In this document: one piece after another, positions 17,305-27,280 of the stretch
How positions within the stretch are numbered: the first letter of the stretch is position 1
How the letters are laid out: each line of letters begins with the position of its first letter
NCBI GenBank assembly: GCA_964606695.1
Contig: CAZSHG010000013.1
Span: 26,000 to 89,999 of the forward strand
Origin: CAZSHG01 sp964606695 [NCBI: uncultured bacterium]
Lineage (GTDB): Bacteria > UBP14 > UBA6098
Length of the DNA stretch: 64,000 nt
Direction of reading: 5' to 3'
Made by a program: the position numbers and the translations under genes
The notes under the pieces: generated by a model
The model's database searches: none
Told to the model about the DNA's origin: nothing
What the model saw: only the letters and a program-made list of their open reading frames with translations

Positions 17305-20300
17305 ATGGGTTTAAGAATAATATATGGCAATCCAATAACTCCTCCGGGCGGTATTCTTTTTCTACCCGACGACGAAGCAATACGTTCGGCCGTATTAAAA
17401 GAAATCGGCGATGGCGGCGTAATTATCGGGGCGAGGACTTTTTCGCCGTATAGTTACGTCAAGGATCTGGCGGAATATTTCGATCTGCCCGATGCCATCG
17501 GTAATCCTGAAAAGATTATGATTGTGCGCAATTTGATGGAGGATATCCCGGCTTTGGCCGGAGGTAGCGGAATGATAAGCTACACGGCGAGATTGGCATC
17601 TCTGCTAACCTCTCTCCGTAGCAACGGAATTCGCAAAGGCAAAGAGCTTCTAAACCACCTCGGCACCGAAAACAATCGAATAGCGGTTCTGGGAAATCTG
17701 CTGGATGCCTATTCAACGGAACTGTGTAAGAGAGGTTTAATCGACGAACCCGAACGGTTCGCGCAGGTTACAAAATCACTCGAGAAAGACGGAATTCCGC
17801 AAAAGGCGGAGGACTTTTCGAAGATTAATATACTGGGTTTCGACGAAATCGACGGCGTCGTAGCCGAATTTTATTGTGCGCTGGCCGAATTTGTTCAGGT
17901 CGATTTTTATACGCCGTTACCTGAAGAAAATCCCTATGGCAATAAACGAACCGAAGCCGCCAACGCCACGGCGACTGCGATAATAAAAGCCGCGGAAGAG
18001 AGGGGCATCGAGGTTCTTCACGATCCGATTAATCGTGTAAAAACCACTGCCGATGAAATAATTCGCGCTATCACCGGCGAATCCAAAGAGTTACACGACA
18101 TCCCCCTTTCCCCCGTAGCGAACTGGCCGATTTTAACTTCGCTGGTGGGGAGAAATCCGTCGGAACAGGCCGATATAATCGCCTCGGCGGTTAAATATCT
18201 CATTCTACAACACGGCTTATCATACTCCGATATCGCAATATATGCGAAGGGCGTTACCGAAAACGATATCAGGCGCGCTCTCGACCAACACGGACTTCCC
18301 TGCCTGAGCAAACAGGAAAAACCCCTGACCGAGACAGCATTCGTGGAAGTTATCAGACGGTTCTTCGGGTTACTCCGGAGCGGTTTCGGTCGGGAGGAAC
18401 TAAAAAGACTGTTATCGCACAAACTAATCGACAACGAAAAGACCGCCGTGTTCGATAATATAGCGATATCCCGTTCGATAATCGGAGGACTACCGGTGGA
18501 GGATTCATGGCTACGCCTGCTGGATAGCTCCGATAAAGAAGAAGCCGGCGAATTGAGGAAGTTAATCGTTACACTGACGAACATAACAGGCCGAAGGAAA
18601 TGGACGGACAGGCTATCGGGAAGCGTATTTTTCAAAATAATAAAGGATTTTGCCGAGAAATTCGATTTAGGGGATTCCGTCGTAAATTATGTAATGGAAA
18701 CCAACGCGGAATTGCCCGCGCTTGAGGCGGAAATAACCGCTTTCGAGAGACTTAAAGACGTGGAAGAATTATTTAAGCGGGGGCCCGTCGATACCATGAA
18801 GAACCAAGCCGATTTCCTGCTCTTTTTATTTAACGATGCCGTTAACTGTAAAGGCGGGGCGGGCATAAAAATCCTCCCACCGGACAGCATTGCCCAGGCC
18901 TGTTCGCGTGTTGTAATTATCGCGGACGTCGTTCAGGGGGAATTCCCTCCGCCCGCACCCTCATACCCCTTTTTAAGTTCGCGGGAGGTCGAACAGCTTG
19001 GGCTTATCCTGCCGGAATTCGCATATCGCAAGGATTACGAATTCCTGAGCGTGTTGGAGAAGGCGGAATTGACTATTCTCACGCGGCCGTTGGCGGAGGA
19101 AGATTCACCCAAACCTCCCGCGCCGGTTCTAATCGCTCTCGAAAACGCTCTTGGGGAAAACGTCGAAGAATATTATCGTCAAATAGAATCCATCACGTTG
19201 GAACTAACCTCCCGACCAAATAGCAATAAACGCAGTCAGATAATGGCCGGCGAGATCATGCTGTCGAGTTTCCCACACGACGATAAACCCGATCCTGTTC
19301 TTCTAACCGGTGCCGAAATCCAAAGAGCGGCGCGCGCTATCGCCATCGATAAAAAATTGCGATCCGGAATAGGAGGGGAATACACGGGCACGTTATCGCG
19401 AGAATTCTTAAGTGTTTTTCGTAACAGGTTTAAAGCCTTTTCGGTTTCGGATATCGAAAATTATGCGGTATGTCCCTTCATGTTTTTCGCGTCGAAAGTG
19501 CTTGGTGTCGAGCCGATGGAAGACGTCCAGGAGGGCATTCCCGCAAATATCGCCGGGAAAATCCTCCACGGTTCGTTAGAACAATTTTATCGCGAACGAA
19601 TCGAGTCGGTTTTAGTCGGAAGCACGGAAATAAAAGAACGAATCCAAATCCTGACGGCGAATTACGATGAATTGGCTCCTCAATTATGCATTACTTCCGA
19701 AAATATCGATGAATCCCGTAAAAGACTCTTCGAAATAGCGAGAATAAAACTAAACGAATCCGCTTCCTCGTGCCCCAGTCGCCTTGCCTTAGACTCGATG
19801 GAGTATTTACTCGTCAGAAGCCTCGAAAACTACCTCGAAATATCATTGCAAGACCGCGATTTTTCCCCGATAGCTGTCGAGATAGATTTTACGGGTGAAA
19901 TTGGCGGAACAAAAATATACGGTAAAGCGGACAGGATAGACAGCGACCGGGAAGGGCGTCTTCGAATCATCGATTATAAATGGGGCGGATGCCCCGGCCC
20001 TGATCAGATTCTTAAGGCGGAAGCTCTCCAATTGCCCTTATATGCGATTTTATCGGGATTACCGTCTGTGGCTTCTATCGGATATTATAACGATTTCAAG
20101 AAGCAGATTCCGCAAGCCAATTCATGCGTTTCTCGCGTCGAAATCCCATACGGGAAATCCATCGGCGAGGTTGAATGGAACAGGTTAATCGATAACGCCC
20201 GGCGGGAGGCGAAGATAATAATAGAGTGCATTCACGGGGGAGATTTCCCACCCCTTCCCCGGGGCGATAACTGCCCCGGCTACTGCCCTTTTGGTAGAAT

Positions 20301-20346
20301 CTGCGGTTACGACAGGCTGGTTTCTATTCCCGGGGGAGACAAATGA
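17305..20346 (+). CDS. addB: AddB-like subunit of an AddAB helicase-nuclease
   Basis: The 1013-residue product has the AddB/PD-(D/E)XK layout: an N-terminal degenerate UvrD-like half without a functional Walker A, and a C-terminal nuclease module. The module starts FSVSDIENYAVCPFMFF at about 711-727 and contains YGKADRID and LRIIDYKWG (catalytic Asp and D-x-K, about 872-892). It ends with CPGYCPFGRICG at about 991-1002. The Cys in YAVCPF together with the three C-terminal Cys matches the [4Fe-4S] staple of AddB nucleases. The complex resects double-strand DNA ends for recombination. The stop codon overlaps the addA start (ATGA), so the two subunits are made together. Confidence 0.85.
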   Translation: MGLRIIYGNPITPPGGILFLPDDEAIRSAVLKEIGDGGVIIGARTFSPYSYVKDLAEYFDLPDAIGNPEKIMIVRNLMEDIPALAGGSGMISYTARLASLLTSLRSNGIRKGKELLNHLGTENNRIAVLGNLLDAYSTELCKRGLIDEPERFAQVTKSLEKDGIPQKAEDFSKINILGFDEIDGVVAEFYCALAEFVQVDFYTPLPEENPYGNKRTEAANATATAIIKAAEERGIEVLHDPINRVKTTADEIIRAITGESKELHDIPLSPVANWPILTSLVGRNPSEQADIIASAVKYLILQHGLSYSDIAIYAKGVTENDIRRALDQHGLPCLSKQEKPLTETAFVEVIRRFFGLLRSGFGREELKRLLSHKLIDNEKTAVFDNIAISRSIIGGLPVEDSWLRLLDSSDKEEAGELRKLIVTLTNITGRRKWTDRLSGSVFFKIIKDFAEKFDLGDSVVNYVMETNAELPALEAEITAFERLKDVEELFKRGPVDTMKNQADFLLFLFNDAVNCKGGAGIKILPPDSIAQACSRVVIIADVVQGEFPPPAPSYPFLSSREVEQLGLILPEFAYRKDYEFLSVLEKAELTILTRPLAEEDSPKPPAPVLIALENALGENVEEYYRQIESITLELTSRPNSNKRSQIMAGEIMLSSFPHDDKPDPVLLTGAEIQRAARAIAIDKKLRSGIGGEYTGTLSREFLSVFRNRFKAFSVSDIENYAVCPFMFFASKVLGVEPMEDVQEGIPANIAGKILHGSLEQFYRERIESVLVGSTEIKERIQILTANYDELAPQLCITSENIDESRKRLFEIARIKLNESASSCPSRLALDSMEYLLVRSLENYLEISLQDRDFSPIAVEIDFTGEIGGTKIYGKADRIDSDREGRLRIIDYKWGGCPGPDQILKAEALQLPLYAILSGLPSVASIGYYNDFKKQIPQANSCVSRVEIPYGKSIGEVEWNRLIDNARREAKIIIECIHGGDFPPLPRGDNCPGYCPFGRICGYDRLVSIPGGDK

Positions 20347-23300
20347 ACCACCTGCGCTACGAACTTTCGCCTTCGCAACAAAAGGGCATGGACCTCACCC
20401 GCGATATCGGGATGATAGCCGGCGCGGGAAGCGGAAAGACGCGCGTCCTCACTGAACGATACCTTGCTATTCTCGACCGTTTACACCGCGAATTCGGGAC
20501 TTCCGCCGGAACGGCGTTGGCCTCGATAGTAGCAATTACATATACCCGCAAGGCGTCTGCGGAAATGCGAGAAAGAATCGCGGAATCGTGCATGCAGTTA
20601 GCCGCAAACTCCCGCGACGATTTCTGGAGCGAAACGGGCCTTAAGATGGCCGAGGCGAGAATTAGCACAATTCACAGGTTCTGCGCGAGGATAATATCGG
20701 AATATCCTATCGAGGCCGCTATGGAACCGGATAACCTCGAAGGCGGCACACCCGGAGATACAGTCCTGCGCGCCGCGAATCGTTACTGCCGCGCGTTATC
20801 GAATAGTTTGCATCCGCTTTATCCCAAAACGCGGGAATTGGTCAGGCTTGTTTCGTGGAGTAAATTGCCGGAACTCCTTACTACGGCTTTCGATAAACGC
20901 ACTATTTTCCTGCCCTATATCGATAACTTGCCCGAATCGCCGGAAATTCTGGTTGAGACGTGGCGAAAAAAAGCCGAAAGACTCGCCGAAAAAATCGATC
21001 CGGGAAAATTCGATTTACTGGAAAATATCCATGGGGATTTAGCCGAATTCGATCAGATCGGAAGCCAGAACGACGAACTGGCGAGGATTATCGGGAGTTT
21101 ATCTAAACTCGTTTTCATACCCGAAAGTATATCGATATTCTTCGATATTAAGCAGATATTATGCGAAGAAACCGGCGAACTGCCCCGCTTCGGTCACATC
21201 GGTTCGGGAGGCAATTGGCCCTCCGGCACAATCCGAAATGCGCGCCGTGCTGTTAATGATCTTAGAGACGCGTTGGATGAAATAATGTTCCTTCTGCCCG
21301 CCGAACCGCGAGACGCGGATTATAATAACGCCCGCGCTATGATTCTCTTCGGCGAAATATTCAGGGGATTTTTAGAGAGCGAAAACGCGAATCTACCGCC
21401 CCAAACCGAGCCGGATTTCGTGGACCTTTTAATAGGCGCCAATCGCATCGTGGTGAATGAAGATTCGGCCACCTCAATCGCTTCAGGGCTAAAGGGTCTG
21501 CTGGTCGATGAATTCCAGGACACCGACCCGCTTCAATGGGACACTATATCTCGACTCGCGGATAAACTCGCCGGAAAACTTTTCTGGGTAGGCGATCCCA
21601 AACAGTCGATATATAGATTCCGCGGCGCGGACGTAGCTAACGTAGAAAAGGCAAAGAGATTCGTGGAAAATCGCAACGGCGAGATTTATACGATGGACGA
21701 TAATTATCGCACCACGCCGGCAGTTCTGGGTTTTGTAAACCACGTGGCCGGGAAATTCCTGGCGGAACCGCCGTTAATCGATCTGGACTTCCACGCCATT
21801 CCCCAAAAACTGAATAGCAAACGGAAAATCCCGAATAAACACAGCGGATCTGTCGAAATAATGATCTCCGGCGACAAACTGCCTTTGCCGGAATCGAATC
21901 CGAATTTAAATCTGGAGGCCGAGTTAATCGCAAGAAGGATTTATTCAGCCGTTTTGGGCGATGTAAACGGCGAGGGATTTTTGAATGTGGATGAAGGCAA
22001 CGAACACCTGCGTCCGGCCAATTGGGGCGATATCGCAGTGCTATATCCCACCCGAAGTTCGATGGAGGATAACCTCCGCGAAGCGCTACTGGCAAGGGAC
22101 ATCCCGTTTATGATAATTGGGGGGCAGGATTTTTACGTCTCCGAAGAAACCGCGATTGCTCAGAAAATCATCTTTTATCTGGACGATAATCAAAACGACC
22201 CCTCGCTTTTTTCTATACTTCGCGGGCCGCTTTTTTCCCTGCCGGATACCGTGCTTTACGCGGCATCGCTTGCCGGAGAAGGCAGTATCAGAGAGGGCCT
22301 ACGCGTTATCGGCGATTCCGGGCAATCCCATCGTGCCGAATCGTATCTAACCGAAGAGGAATTGCAACTCGCCATCGAATGCGATGCGACATTGGAAAAT
22401 TACGAAAAATTGTCCCCGTTACTCCCGCCTTCGAGACTGGTATCGCATATAATGACCGATCGGGGAATGTGGGCATATTTTCGGGCGCAATTAAACGGCG
22501 AACAGAGAATCGCTAATATGGAGAAATTTTTACGTATTCTTTCCAAATTCGATAGCAAAGGTTTGAGCCGTGCCGTTGATCATTTCTGGGCAATCAGAAC
22601 CTCAGATGAAAAGGAGCGCGAGGAGGCTGTTGAAACCGAGGGGCGAAACGCCGTGCGGTTGATGACAGTCCACCAGGCGAAGGGACTTGAATTCCCGATA
22701 GTAATAGCGGCCAATCTCTCGGTTAATCGGCGCGGTAGAACGCGGTCGATGTTATTACTCGATGACTTCATGGGCGGCATTCTCAAAGCCTCGCTCGCGA
22801 ACGCGGACGATAACGGGCACTATTATGAATTATTCAGAAAACTCGATCTCGAAAGGGATGTAGCGGAAACAAAACGAGTCCTCTATGTCGCAATGACTCG
22901 CGCGAGGGATCATCTTATACTTTCCGGCAAAAAGCCCGGAGGAAGGTATCTCGATCTGATAACGAAAAACGTTCCGCTGGAAATCCCAGAAACTGGACGC
23001 GAAAAAACTTTACTCCAGACCGACGATGGGGAAATAGCTCTAAATATATCCGCTGGAGTCGATAGCTGGCAGATTCCGCCGAAAGAACCTCAGGCAGGAA
23101 CGCCGGTATATCTTGAAATCCTATCCGGAAAATATTCGAAAAAGGGCGTTTTACGTGCGCTTTCCATCCCGGAGACCGAAGGAAGGTTTTATATTCCCGC
23201 GACCTATCTGCCGTTTCTGCTGAATTCCCCACGAGAGATTCTGGCCGGAAGAATCGCGGGATTACAGGAACAGTTTGGCAAAGGAGCCGAGTGGGGCACA

Positions 23301-23813
23301 CTCGTCCACCGGTTCTTCGAATCGTTGCCCTCGCCGCTTCCGGATGAAGAAGTAATCCGTAGAATAGCGGAGGACATCATGCACAAACGCCAATCTGCGG
23401 TAGAAACGCTGGTAAATCTAACTAAAAGCACTGCCGTGAAAAGCGTGTTTAATTGCGACGCAGAAGAAACCCACTCTGAGGAACGCGTAGTTTTGTGCGA
23501 GGGCGAATTTATGATTACGGGAGTCATAGACAGATTCTGGAAGGATTCCCGGGGCTGGCATATCATCGATTACAAAACGGACGCCGTCGTCGGGGAGAAA
23601 CGGCTGGAAAAAACCTATTTCTACTCGCCGCAAATCGAGGCGTATCGCGTAGCCCTCGCCAGAGCTAATAATATCGACCCGCCCGGAATATCGGCCTCCA
23701 TCCTCTACACGCACGGCGAGCCCGAGATAGTCGATATTCCACCGCTCGATTTTCCGGCAATACTTGAAAAATCGAAGGCGGTCCTCATGGGAGAACCGCC
23801 CATGCCCGAATAG
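20343..23813 (+). CDS. addA: AddA-like UvrD helicase/nuclease subunit
   Basis: The 1156-residue superfamily 1A helicase has GAGSGKTRVLTERYL as Walker A (about 28-42) and LLVDEFQDTDPLQW as motif II (about 386-399). It also has GDPKQSIYRFRGAD (motif III region), MTVHQAKGLEFPIV (motif V, about 774) and LYVAMTRARDHLIL (motif VI, about 849). The C-terminal PD-(D/E)XK nuclease contains ITGVIDRFW and HIIDYKTD (about 1058-1080). The order fits AddA. Together with AddB it processes DNA ends to load RecA. The pair is not associated with phage genes and looks like the housekeeping recombination enzyme. Confidence 0.92.
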   Translation: MNHLRYELSPSQQKGMDLTRDIGMIAGAGSGKTRVLTERYLAILDRLHREFGTSAGTALASIVAITYTRKASAEMRERIAESCMQLAANSRDDFWSETGLKMAEARISTIHRFCARIISEYPIEAAMEPDNLEGGTPGDTVLRAANRYCRALSNSLHPLYPKTRELVRLVSWSKLPELLTTAFDKRTIFLPYIDNLPESPEILVETWRKKAERLAEKIDPGKFDLLENIHGDLAEFDQIGSQNDELARIIGSLSKLVFIPESISIFFDIKQILCEETGELPRFGHIGSGGNWPSGTIRNARRAVNDLRDALDEIMFLLPAEPRDADYNNARAMILFGEIFRGFLESENANLPPQTEPDFVDLLIGANRIVVNEDSATSIASGLKGLLVDEFQDTDPLQWDTISRLADKLAGKLFWVGDPKQSIYRFRGADVANVEKAKRFVENRNGEIYTMDDNYRTTPAVLGFVNHVAGKFLAEPPLIDLDFHAIPQKLNSKRKIPNKHSGSVEIMISGDKLPLPESNPNLNLEAELIARRIYSAVLGDVNGEGFLNVDEGNEHLRPANWGDIAVLYPTRSSMEDNLREALLARDIPFMIIGGQDFYVSEETAIAQKIIFYLDDNQNDPSLFSILRGPLFSLPDTVLYAASLAGEGSIREGLRVIGDSGQSHRAESYLTEEELQLAIECDATLENYEKLSPLLPPSRLVSHIMTDRGMWAYFRAQLNGEQRIANMEKFLRILSKFDSKGLSRAVDHFWAIRTSDEKEREEAVETEGRNAVRLMTVHQAKGLEFPIVIAANLSVNRRGRTRSMLLLDDFMGGILKASLANADDNGHYYELFRKLDLERDVAETKRVLYVAMTRARDHLILSGKKPGGRYLDLITKNVPLEIPETGREKTLLQTDDGEIALNISAGVDSWQIPPKEPQAGTPVYLEILSGKYSKKGVLRALSIPETEGRFYIPATYLPFLLNSPREILAGRIAGLQEQFGKGAEWGTLVHRFFESLPSPLPDEEVIRRIAEDIMHKRQSAVETLVNLTKSTAVKSVFNCDAEETHSEERVVLCEGEFMITGVIDRFWKDSRGWHIIDYKTDAVVGEKRLEKTYFYSPQIEAYRVALARANNIDPPGISASILYTHGEPEIVDIPPLDFPAILEKSKAVLMGEPPMPE

Positions 23814-23828
23814 ATTGTATAGAAGCTA

Positions 23829-24701
23829 TCAGTTACCGCCGCCCATGTCTTGAGGAGCGGTTTGTAAAATGGCTTCCTTGACTGCGGCGTTGTTGCGCGT
23901 AATAGTGGCGTCGCTTTCGAGACTCTGGATATAACCGTTGACGTTTTGACTTGCCGTGTTTGCCGTTAATTGTTCCTGAAGATCTTCGGCGATGTCCTCG
24001 TAGTTCACCTTCTGAGACGGACTCTTCTTAAGGACTTTTATGAAATGAAATCCAGCGCCCGTCTGGATAGGCCCAGCCCATTCGCCCGGTTCGAGGTCGG
24101 CTATTTGAGTGTAAACGTCGGGCGAAAGCTGGTTGACCGGTATAGTCCCCAGATCGCCGGAACTGGCACCATTTGGAATACCCGGATACATATTGATCAA
24201 CTCGTCGAAATCCTGTTTCTCGAGTTTCTTCTTGACCTCCGCGGCGACTTCCGAACTTGCCACGACAATCTGTTTGAGTTGCATTGTCGGTGCGGAATAG
24301 AACAGCGACTCGTTATTCGTGTAGAAATTCATAGCCTGTTCTTCGGTCACCGGTTGCGTATTCTGGCGGATGGATATGACCAGAAAGTCCGCGAGAATAC
24401 TCTCGATCGAATTATCGATAGCCTCCTGGACAATCTGGATAGTATCCAGTTGCATGGCCTCAGCTTGCTTGGCAAGCAATTTACGACGTATAATCTGGTC
24501 GAGAATTTGATCGACGCCTTCTTTGGTTGTCGCTATTTCCAATCTTTCCTGAGGCAAAGACCTGATCTCTGCCTGCAATTCGGACAACATAATCTGGATG
24601 TCGTCGTTCACACTGGCGACAACTTTATCCTGACCTTGCTGGCCGAAAATCGCCACTGTCGCGAAGAGGAATAGCAACGTAAAAACCGTTAGCTTTTTCA
24701 T
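23829..24701 (-). CDS. Periplasmic PpiC/SurA-type peptidyl-prolyl isomerase
   Basis: The 290-residue product has a signal peptide (about 1-20, ending in IFGQ) and a SurA_N-like helical chaperone region (about 25-125, VASVNDDIQIMLSELQ). A parvulin domain follows at about 138-228 (MQLKQIVVAS, SGDLGTIPVNQL, and GAGFHFIKVL with the conserved His), then a C-terminal helix and a Gly/Asn tail. It likely assists folding of outer-membrane and secreted proteins. It is the last gene of the tmk-ctp-tauE operon, 34 bases after tauE. It converges with addA, the two stop codons being 15 bases apart, and there is no clear terminator between them. Confidence 0.88.
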   Translation of the reverse strand: MKKLTVFTLLFLFATVAIFGQQGQDKVVASVNDDIQIMLSELQAEIRSLPQERLEIATTKEGVDQILDQIIRRKLLAKQAEAMQLDTIQIVQEAIDNSIESILADFLVISIRQNTQPVTEEQAMNFYTNNESLFYSAPTMQLKQIVVASSEVAAEVKKKLEKQDFDELINMYPGIPNGASSGDLGTIPVNQLSPDVYTQIADLEPGEWAGPIQTGAGFHFIKVLKKSPSQKVNYEDIAEDLQEQLTANTASQNVNGYIQSLESDATITRNNAAVKEAILQTAPQDMGGGN

Positions 24702-24735
24702 CAGCCCTCCATGTTTATTTTAATTAACGATATCA

Positions 24736-25523
24736 TCAGAAAATCGCGATTTTAATCGCTACGGCAATTAACAAAGCCGCGAAAATCCATTTAAAAACCT
24801 TCGGCTCGAATTTCTTGTGAAAACCCGCGCCGATTAGCGCTCCAAAAACCGCCGGCATGCCCAATAAGAGAGCATATTTAACGAACACGAAACCGGCGCA
24901 ACCTTCGATTAACCCGGGAACGCCCCGTCCCCAAAAGATATGCCCCAATACCGAACTCGAACTGACGACCACCGTCATTGCCGCCGAGGTGCCTGCGGCG
25001 TTCTTCGTTTTTAGTCCGATAACCCCCGCCAGGAACGGAACCACGAATATCCCGCCGCCAACGCCGACAGTCGAGGATATAAGCCCGATAAAAACCCCAA
25101 CGAAGGGAAGCCACCAGAGCTTCATTTCCCTGAGATGACTATCCGGGACTTCTTTCGAATTCAGCATCCTGACTGCGGCCAATAATAGAACTGCCGAGAT
25201 AATGTATGTCAGAGTCCTCCCCGGAATGCATCTAACGATAAAGCCTCCGAAGAAAGCCCCCAACGACGCCCCCAAAGCAAGTCTCCCCCAGAATCTCCAG
25301 TTTATATGGTCGAGTTGCCAGTGTCTGAAGGCCCCGCGATAGCCGTGAAAATTATAGCCCCATTGCTCGTGCCAACGCTGAGTTTGGGAAGCAAATCGTC
25401 GGGGCAATTGCCCGCAATGAAAAAGAACAATACCGGGACGAATATCCCCCCGCCGCCTATCCCAAGATAACCGGCGAGAATACCCGCCACGAAACCTATC
25501 GGAACCAGAAGATACTCGATCAA
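24736..25523 (-). pseudogene. TauE/SafE-family permease, interrupted by a one-base frameshift
   Basis: Two overlapping frames together encode a normal TauE/SafE protein. The first starts with TTG at 25523 (IEYLLVPIGFVAGILAGYLG) and carries the GIGGGGIFVP motif. The second carries the rest, including the second copy GVGGGIFVVPFLAG. Joining them needs one extra G in the GGGG run at 25332-25335 (minus strand), which would read AIAGAFRHWQLDH in a continuous frame. The defect is therefore a single-base deletion in a homopolymer. It may be a sequencing error or a recent loss of function. The family exports sulfite, sulfoacetate or related anions across the inner membrane. The gene lies 8 bases after the S41 peptidase gene. 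Confidence 0.75.
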
Positions 25524-25531
25524 AGTTCCGT

Positions 25532-27280
25532 CTATTTATCTTCGGGCGGTTCGAGACTCGCGTAATATTCGTTCGTGTCCAGTATCAGTTGAGCCGCCTC
25601 TTGAATTATCTTATCAGTAGGCAAAATTACATACTGATAATTTGCGTCTTCACCCCACAGGTTAAGGACAATTTCCCTGCGTAATGAACGCTCTATATAA
25701 TCGCGATTCCTGTCGTAATCGCGCTCTTTTTCCATCTGGAACGCCGCTTTTAATTCCTCTACTTGAGTATTAACTTCTTCTCCGTATTCGAGTTCGACTA
25801 TAGTGCTTTCTACTTTCGCCAGTTCGATTTCCGGAATGCTTCGGTAGCTGAATTCCATCTCTTCGAGGTAGTTGATGAAATCGTTATACAACTCTTCGGA
25901 CACGTCGAAATCCGGCGGTATATCGGGATTATCGGCCGTCCATTGGACTGCAAAATCGAAGAACGTGCTCTTCCTTTCGAGTTCAATTGCCAGCCTGGAT
26001 AATCTGTTGCTTTCCCTGGTAATATCCGGCATAACTCCGCCGCCGCCGTAAACGATGCGTCCATTTTCGGTATGGAAAACCGGTGCGTCTTCCGGGATTT
26101 CGGTTCCGTATTCCTCCAGGATTTCCTCTTCTTCCTCCCACCAGCGCGCGCTCGGATCCTCTTCCTTTTCGGCTTTTTCCTCTTCTTCTTCGCCTTCCGG
26201 CCTAAGAACTACTGATTCTGGCCGGTCGAGGTAATCTTCCTTCTGGATATTGCGGCCCGAGGCAATATAATAATGCGCCGTCGTAATCTTCAATGCTTCG
26301 CCTTCTTGAAGCGGAATAACGCTCTGAACCAGCCCTTTTCCGAAAGTTCTGGTTCCCATAATAACGCCACGGTCGTGATCCTGTATCGCACCGGACACAA
26401 TCTCACTGGCCGAGGCACTGCCACCGTTAACCAGGACCACTAAAGGGCCTTCGGTGTATTGAGATCCCCATCGCACGACATAATCCCGACGCTGGGAATC
26501 ATCGCGTCCCTTGGTGTAAACTATGGTATCCCCGGGCTCGAGGAACACGCTGGCTACTTCCACGGCCTGCGAAAGCAACCCGCCCGGATTCGACCGAAGA
26601 TCGAATATCAATCCCTTCATTCCCTGGGCGCTCAATGAATCTATCGCCTGGCGGAGTTCCGGGCCGGCATCGTCGGAGAAACGCGTCAGGCGGATGTAAC
26701 CCACCGAATCCTGTGTCAGGCCGGCGAAGGGCACGGCATCGATGTGGATTATATCTCTGGTGATTGTGTAATCTATAGGCTCAGGCTCGCCCACTCTCAC
26801 AATAGTTATCGTAACCTGAGTTCCGGGTTCACCGCGAAGAACTTCTACGGCGTCCTCGGTGGTCATGCCTTTAGTGGGTTCACCCTCGATAGCCACTATC
26901 TTGTCGCCCGCACGGAGACCCAGCCTATATGCCGGCGTGCCCTCCATGGGCGATATTACCGTAAGTATCTTATCTCGAATACCGATTATTATTCCCAGCC
27001 CGCCGAATTCGCCTCGCGTGCTCGTTTTAAGATCGTCGGTTTCTTTCGCCGTCATGAACACGGTATGATGATCGAGCCCGTCGAGCATGCCCCTGATGCC
27101 GGCCATAACAAGCTTGTGCGTATCTATGGGGTCAACGTATTTCTCATAAACCTCCTGAATTATCCGCTGGATAATTTTCAGGTCCTTGAAAAAATTACTC
27201 TCGCTCTTCTGGGCAAGCGTAACTGCCGATAGGGCTAATAATATCGCGAATATCAAAGGTAATATTATTTTTCTCTTCAT
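25532..27280 (-). CDS. S41 C-terminal processing peptidase (CtpA/Prc type)
   Basis: The 582-residue product has a signal peptide (about 1-23) and a PDZ domain (about 90-170, GLGIIIGIRDKILTVISPMEG). The S41 catalytic core follows, with GLIFDLRSNPGGLL, NGGSASASEIVSGA (nucleophile Ser, about 290) and GTRTFGKGLVQ (catalytic Lys). A long insert rich in Glu and Lys precedes a C-terminal helical region of about 170 residues, longer than in plain CtpA. It degrades or trims periplasmic proteins. The start codon overlaps the stop codon of tmk by 4 bases, and tauE follows after 8 bases. Confidence 0.92.
   Translation of the reverse strand: MKRKIILPLIFAILLALSAVTLAQKSESNFFKDLKIIQRIIQEVYEKYVDPIDTHKLVMAGIRGMLDGLDHHTVFMTAKETDDLKTSTRGEFGGLGIIIGIRDKILTVISPMEGTPAYRLGLRAGDKIVAIEGEPTKGMTTEDAVEVLRGEPGTQVTITIVRVGEPEPIDYTITRDIIHIDAVPFAGLTQDSVGYIRLTRFSDDAGPELRQAIDSLSAQGMKGLIFDLRSNPGGLLSQAVEVASVFLEPGDTIVYTKGRDDSQRRDYVVRWGSQYTEGPLVVLVNGGSASASEIVSGAIQDHDRGVIMGTRTFGKGLVQSVIPLQEGEALKITTAHYYIASGRNIQKEDYLDRPESVVLRPEGEEEEEKAEKEEDPSARWWEEEEEILEEYGTEIPEDAPVFHTENGRIVYGGGGVMPDITRESNRLSRLAIELERKSTFFDFAVQWTADNPDIPPDFDVSEELYNDFINYLEEMEFSYRSIPEIELAKVESTIVELEYGEEVNTQVEELKAAFQMEKERDYDRNRDYIERSLRREIVLNLWGEDANYQYVILPTDKIIQEAAQLILDTNEYYASLEPPEDK

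Noticed and set aside
23786-23804. CATGGG/CCCATG hairpin at the end of addA as a terminator
   Set aside because: It lies inside the coding sequence and has no T run on either side.
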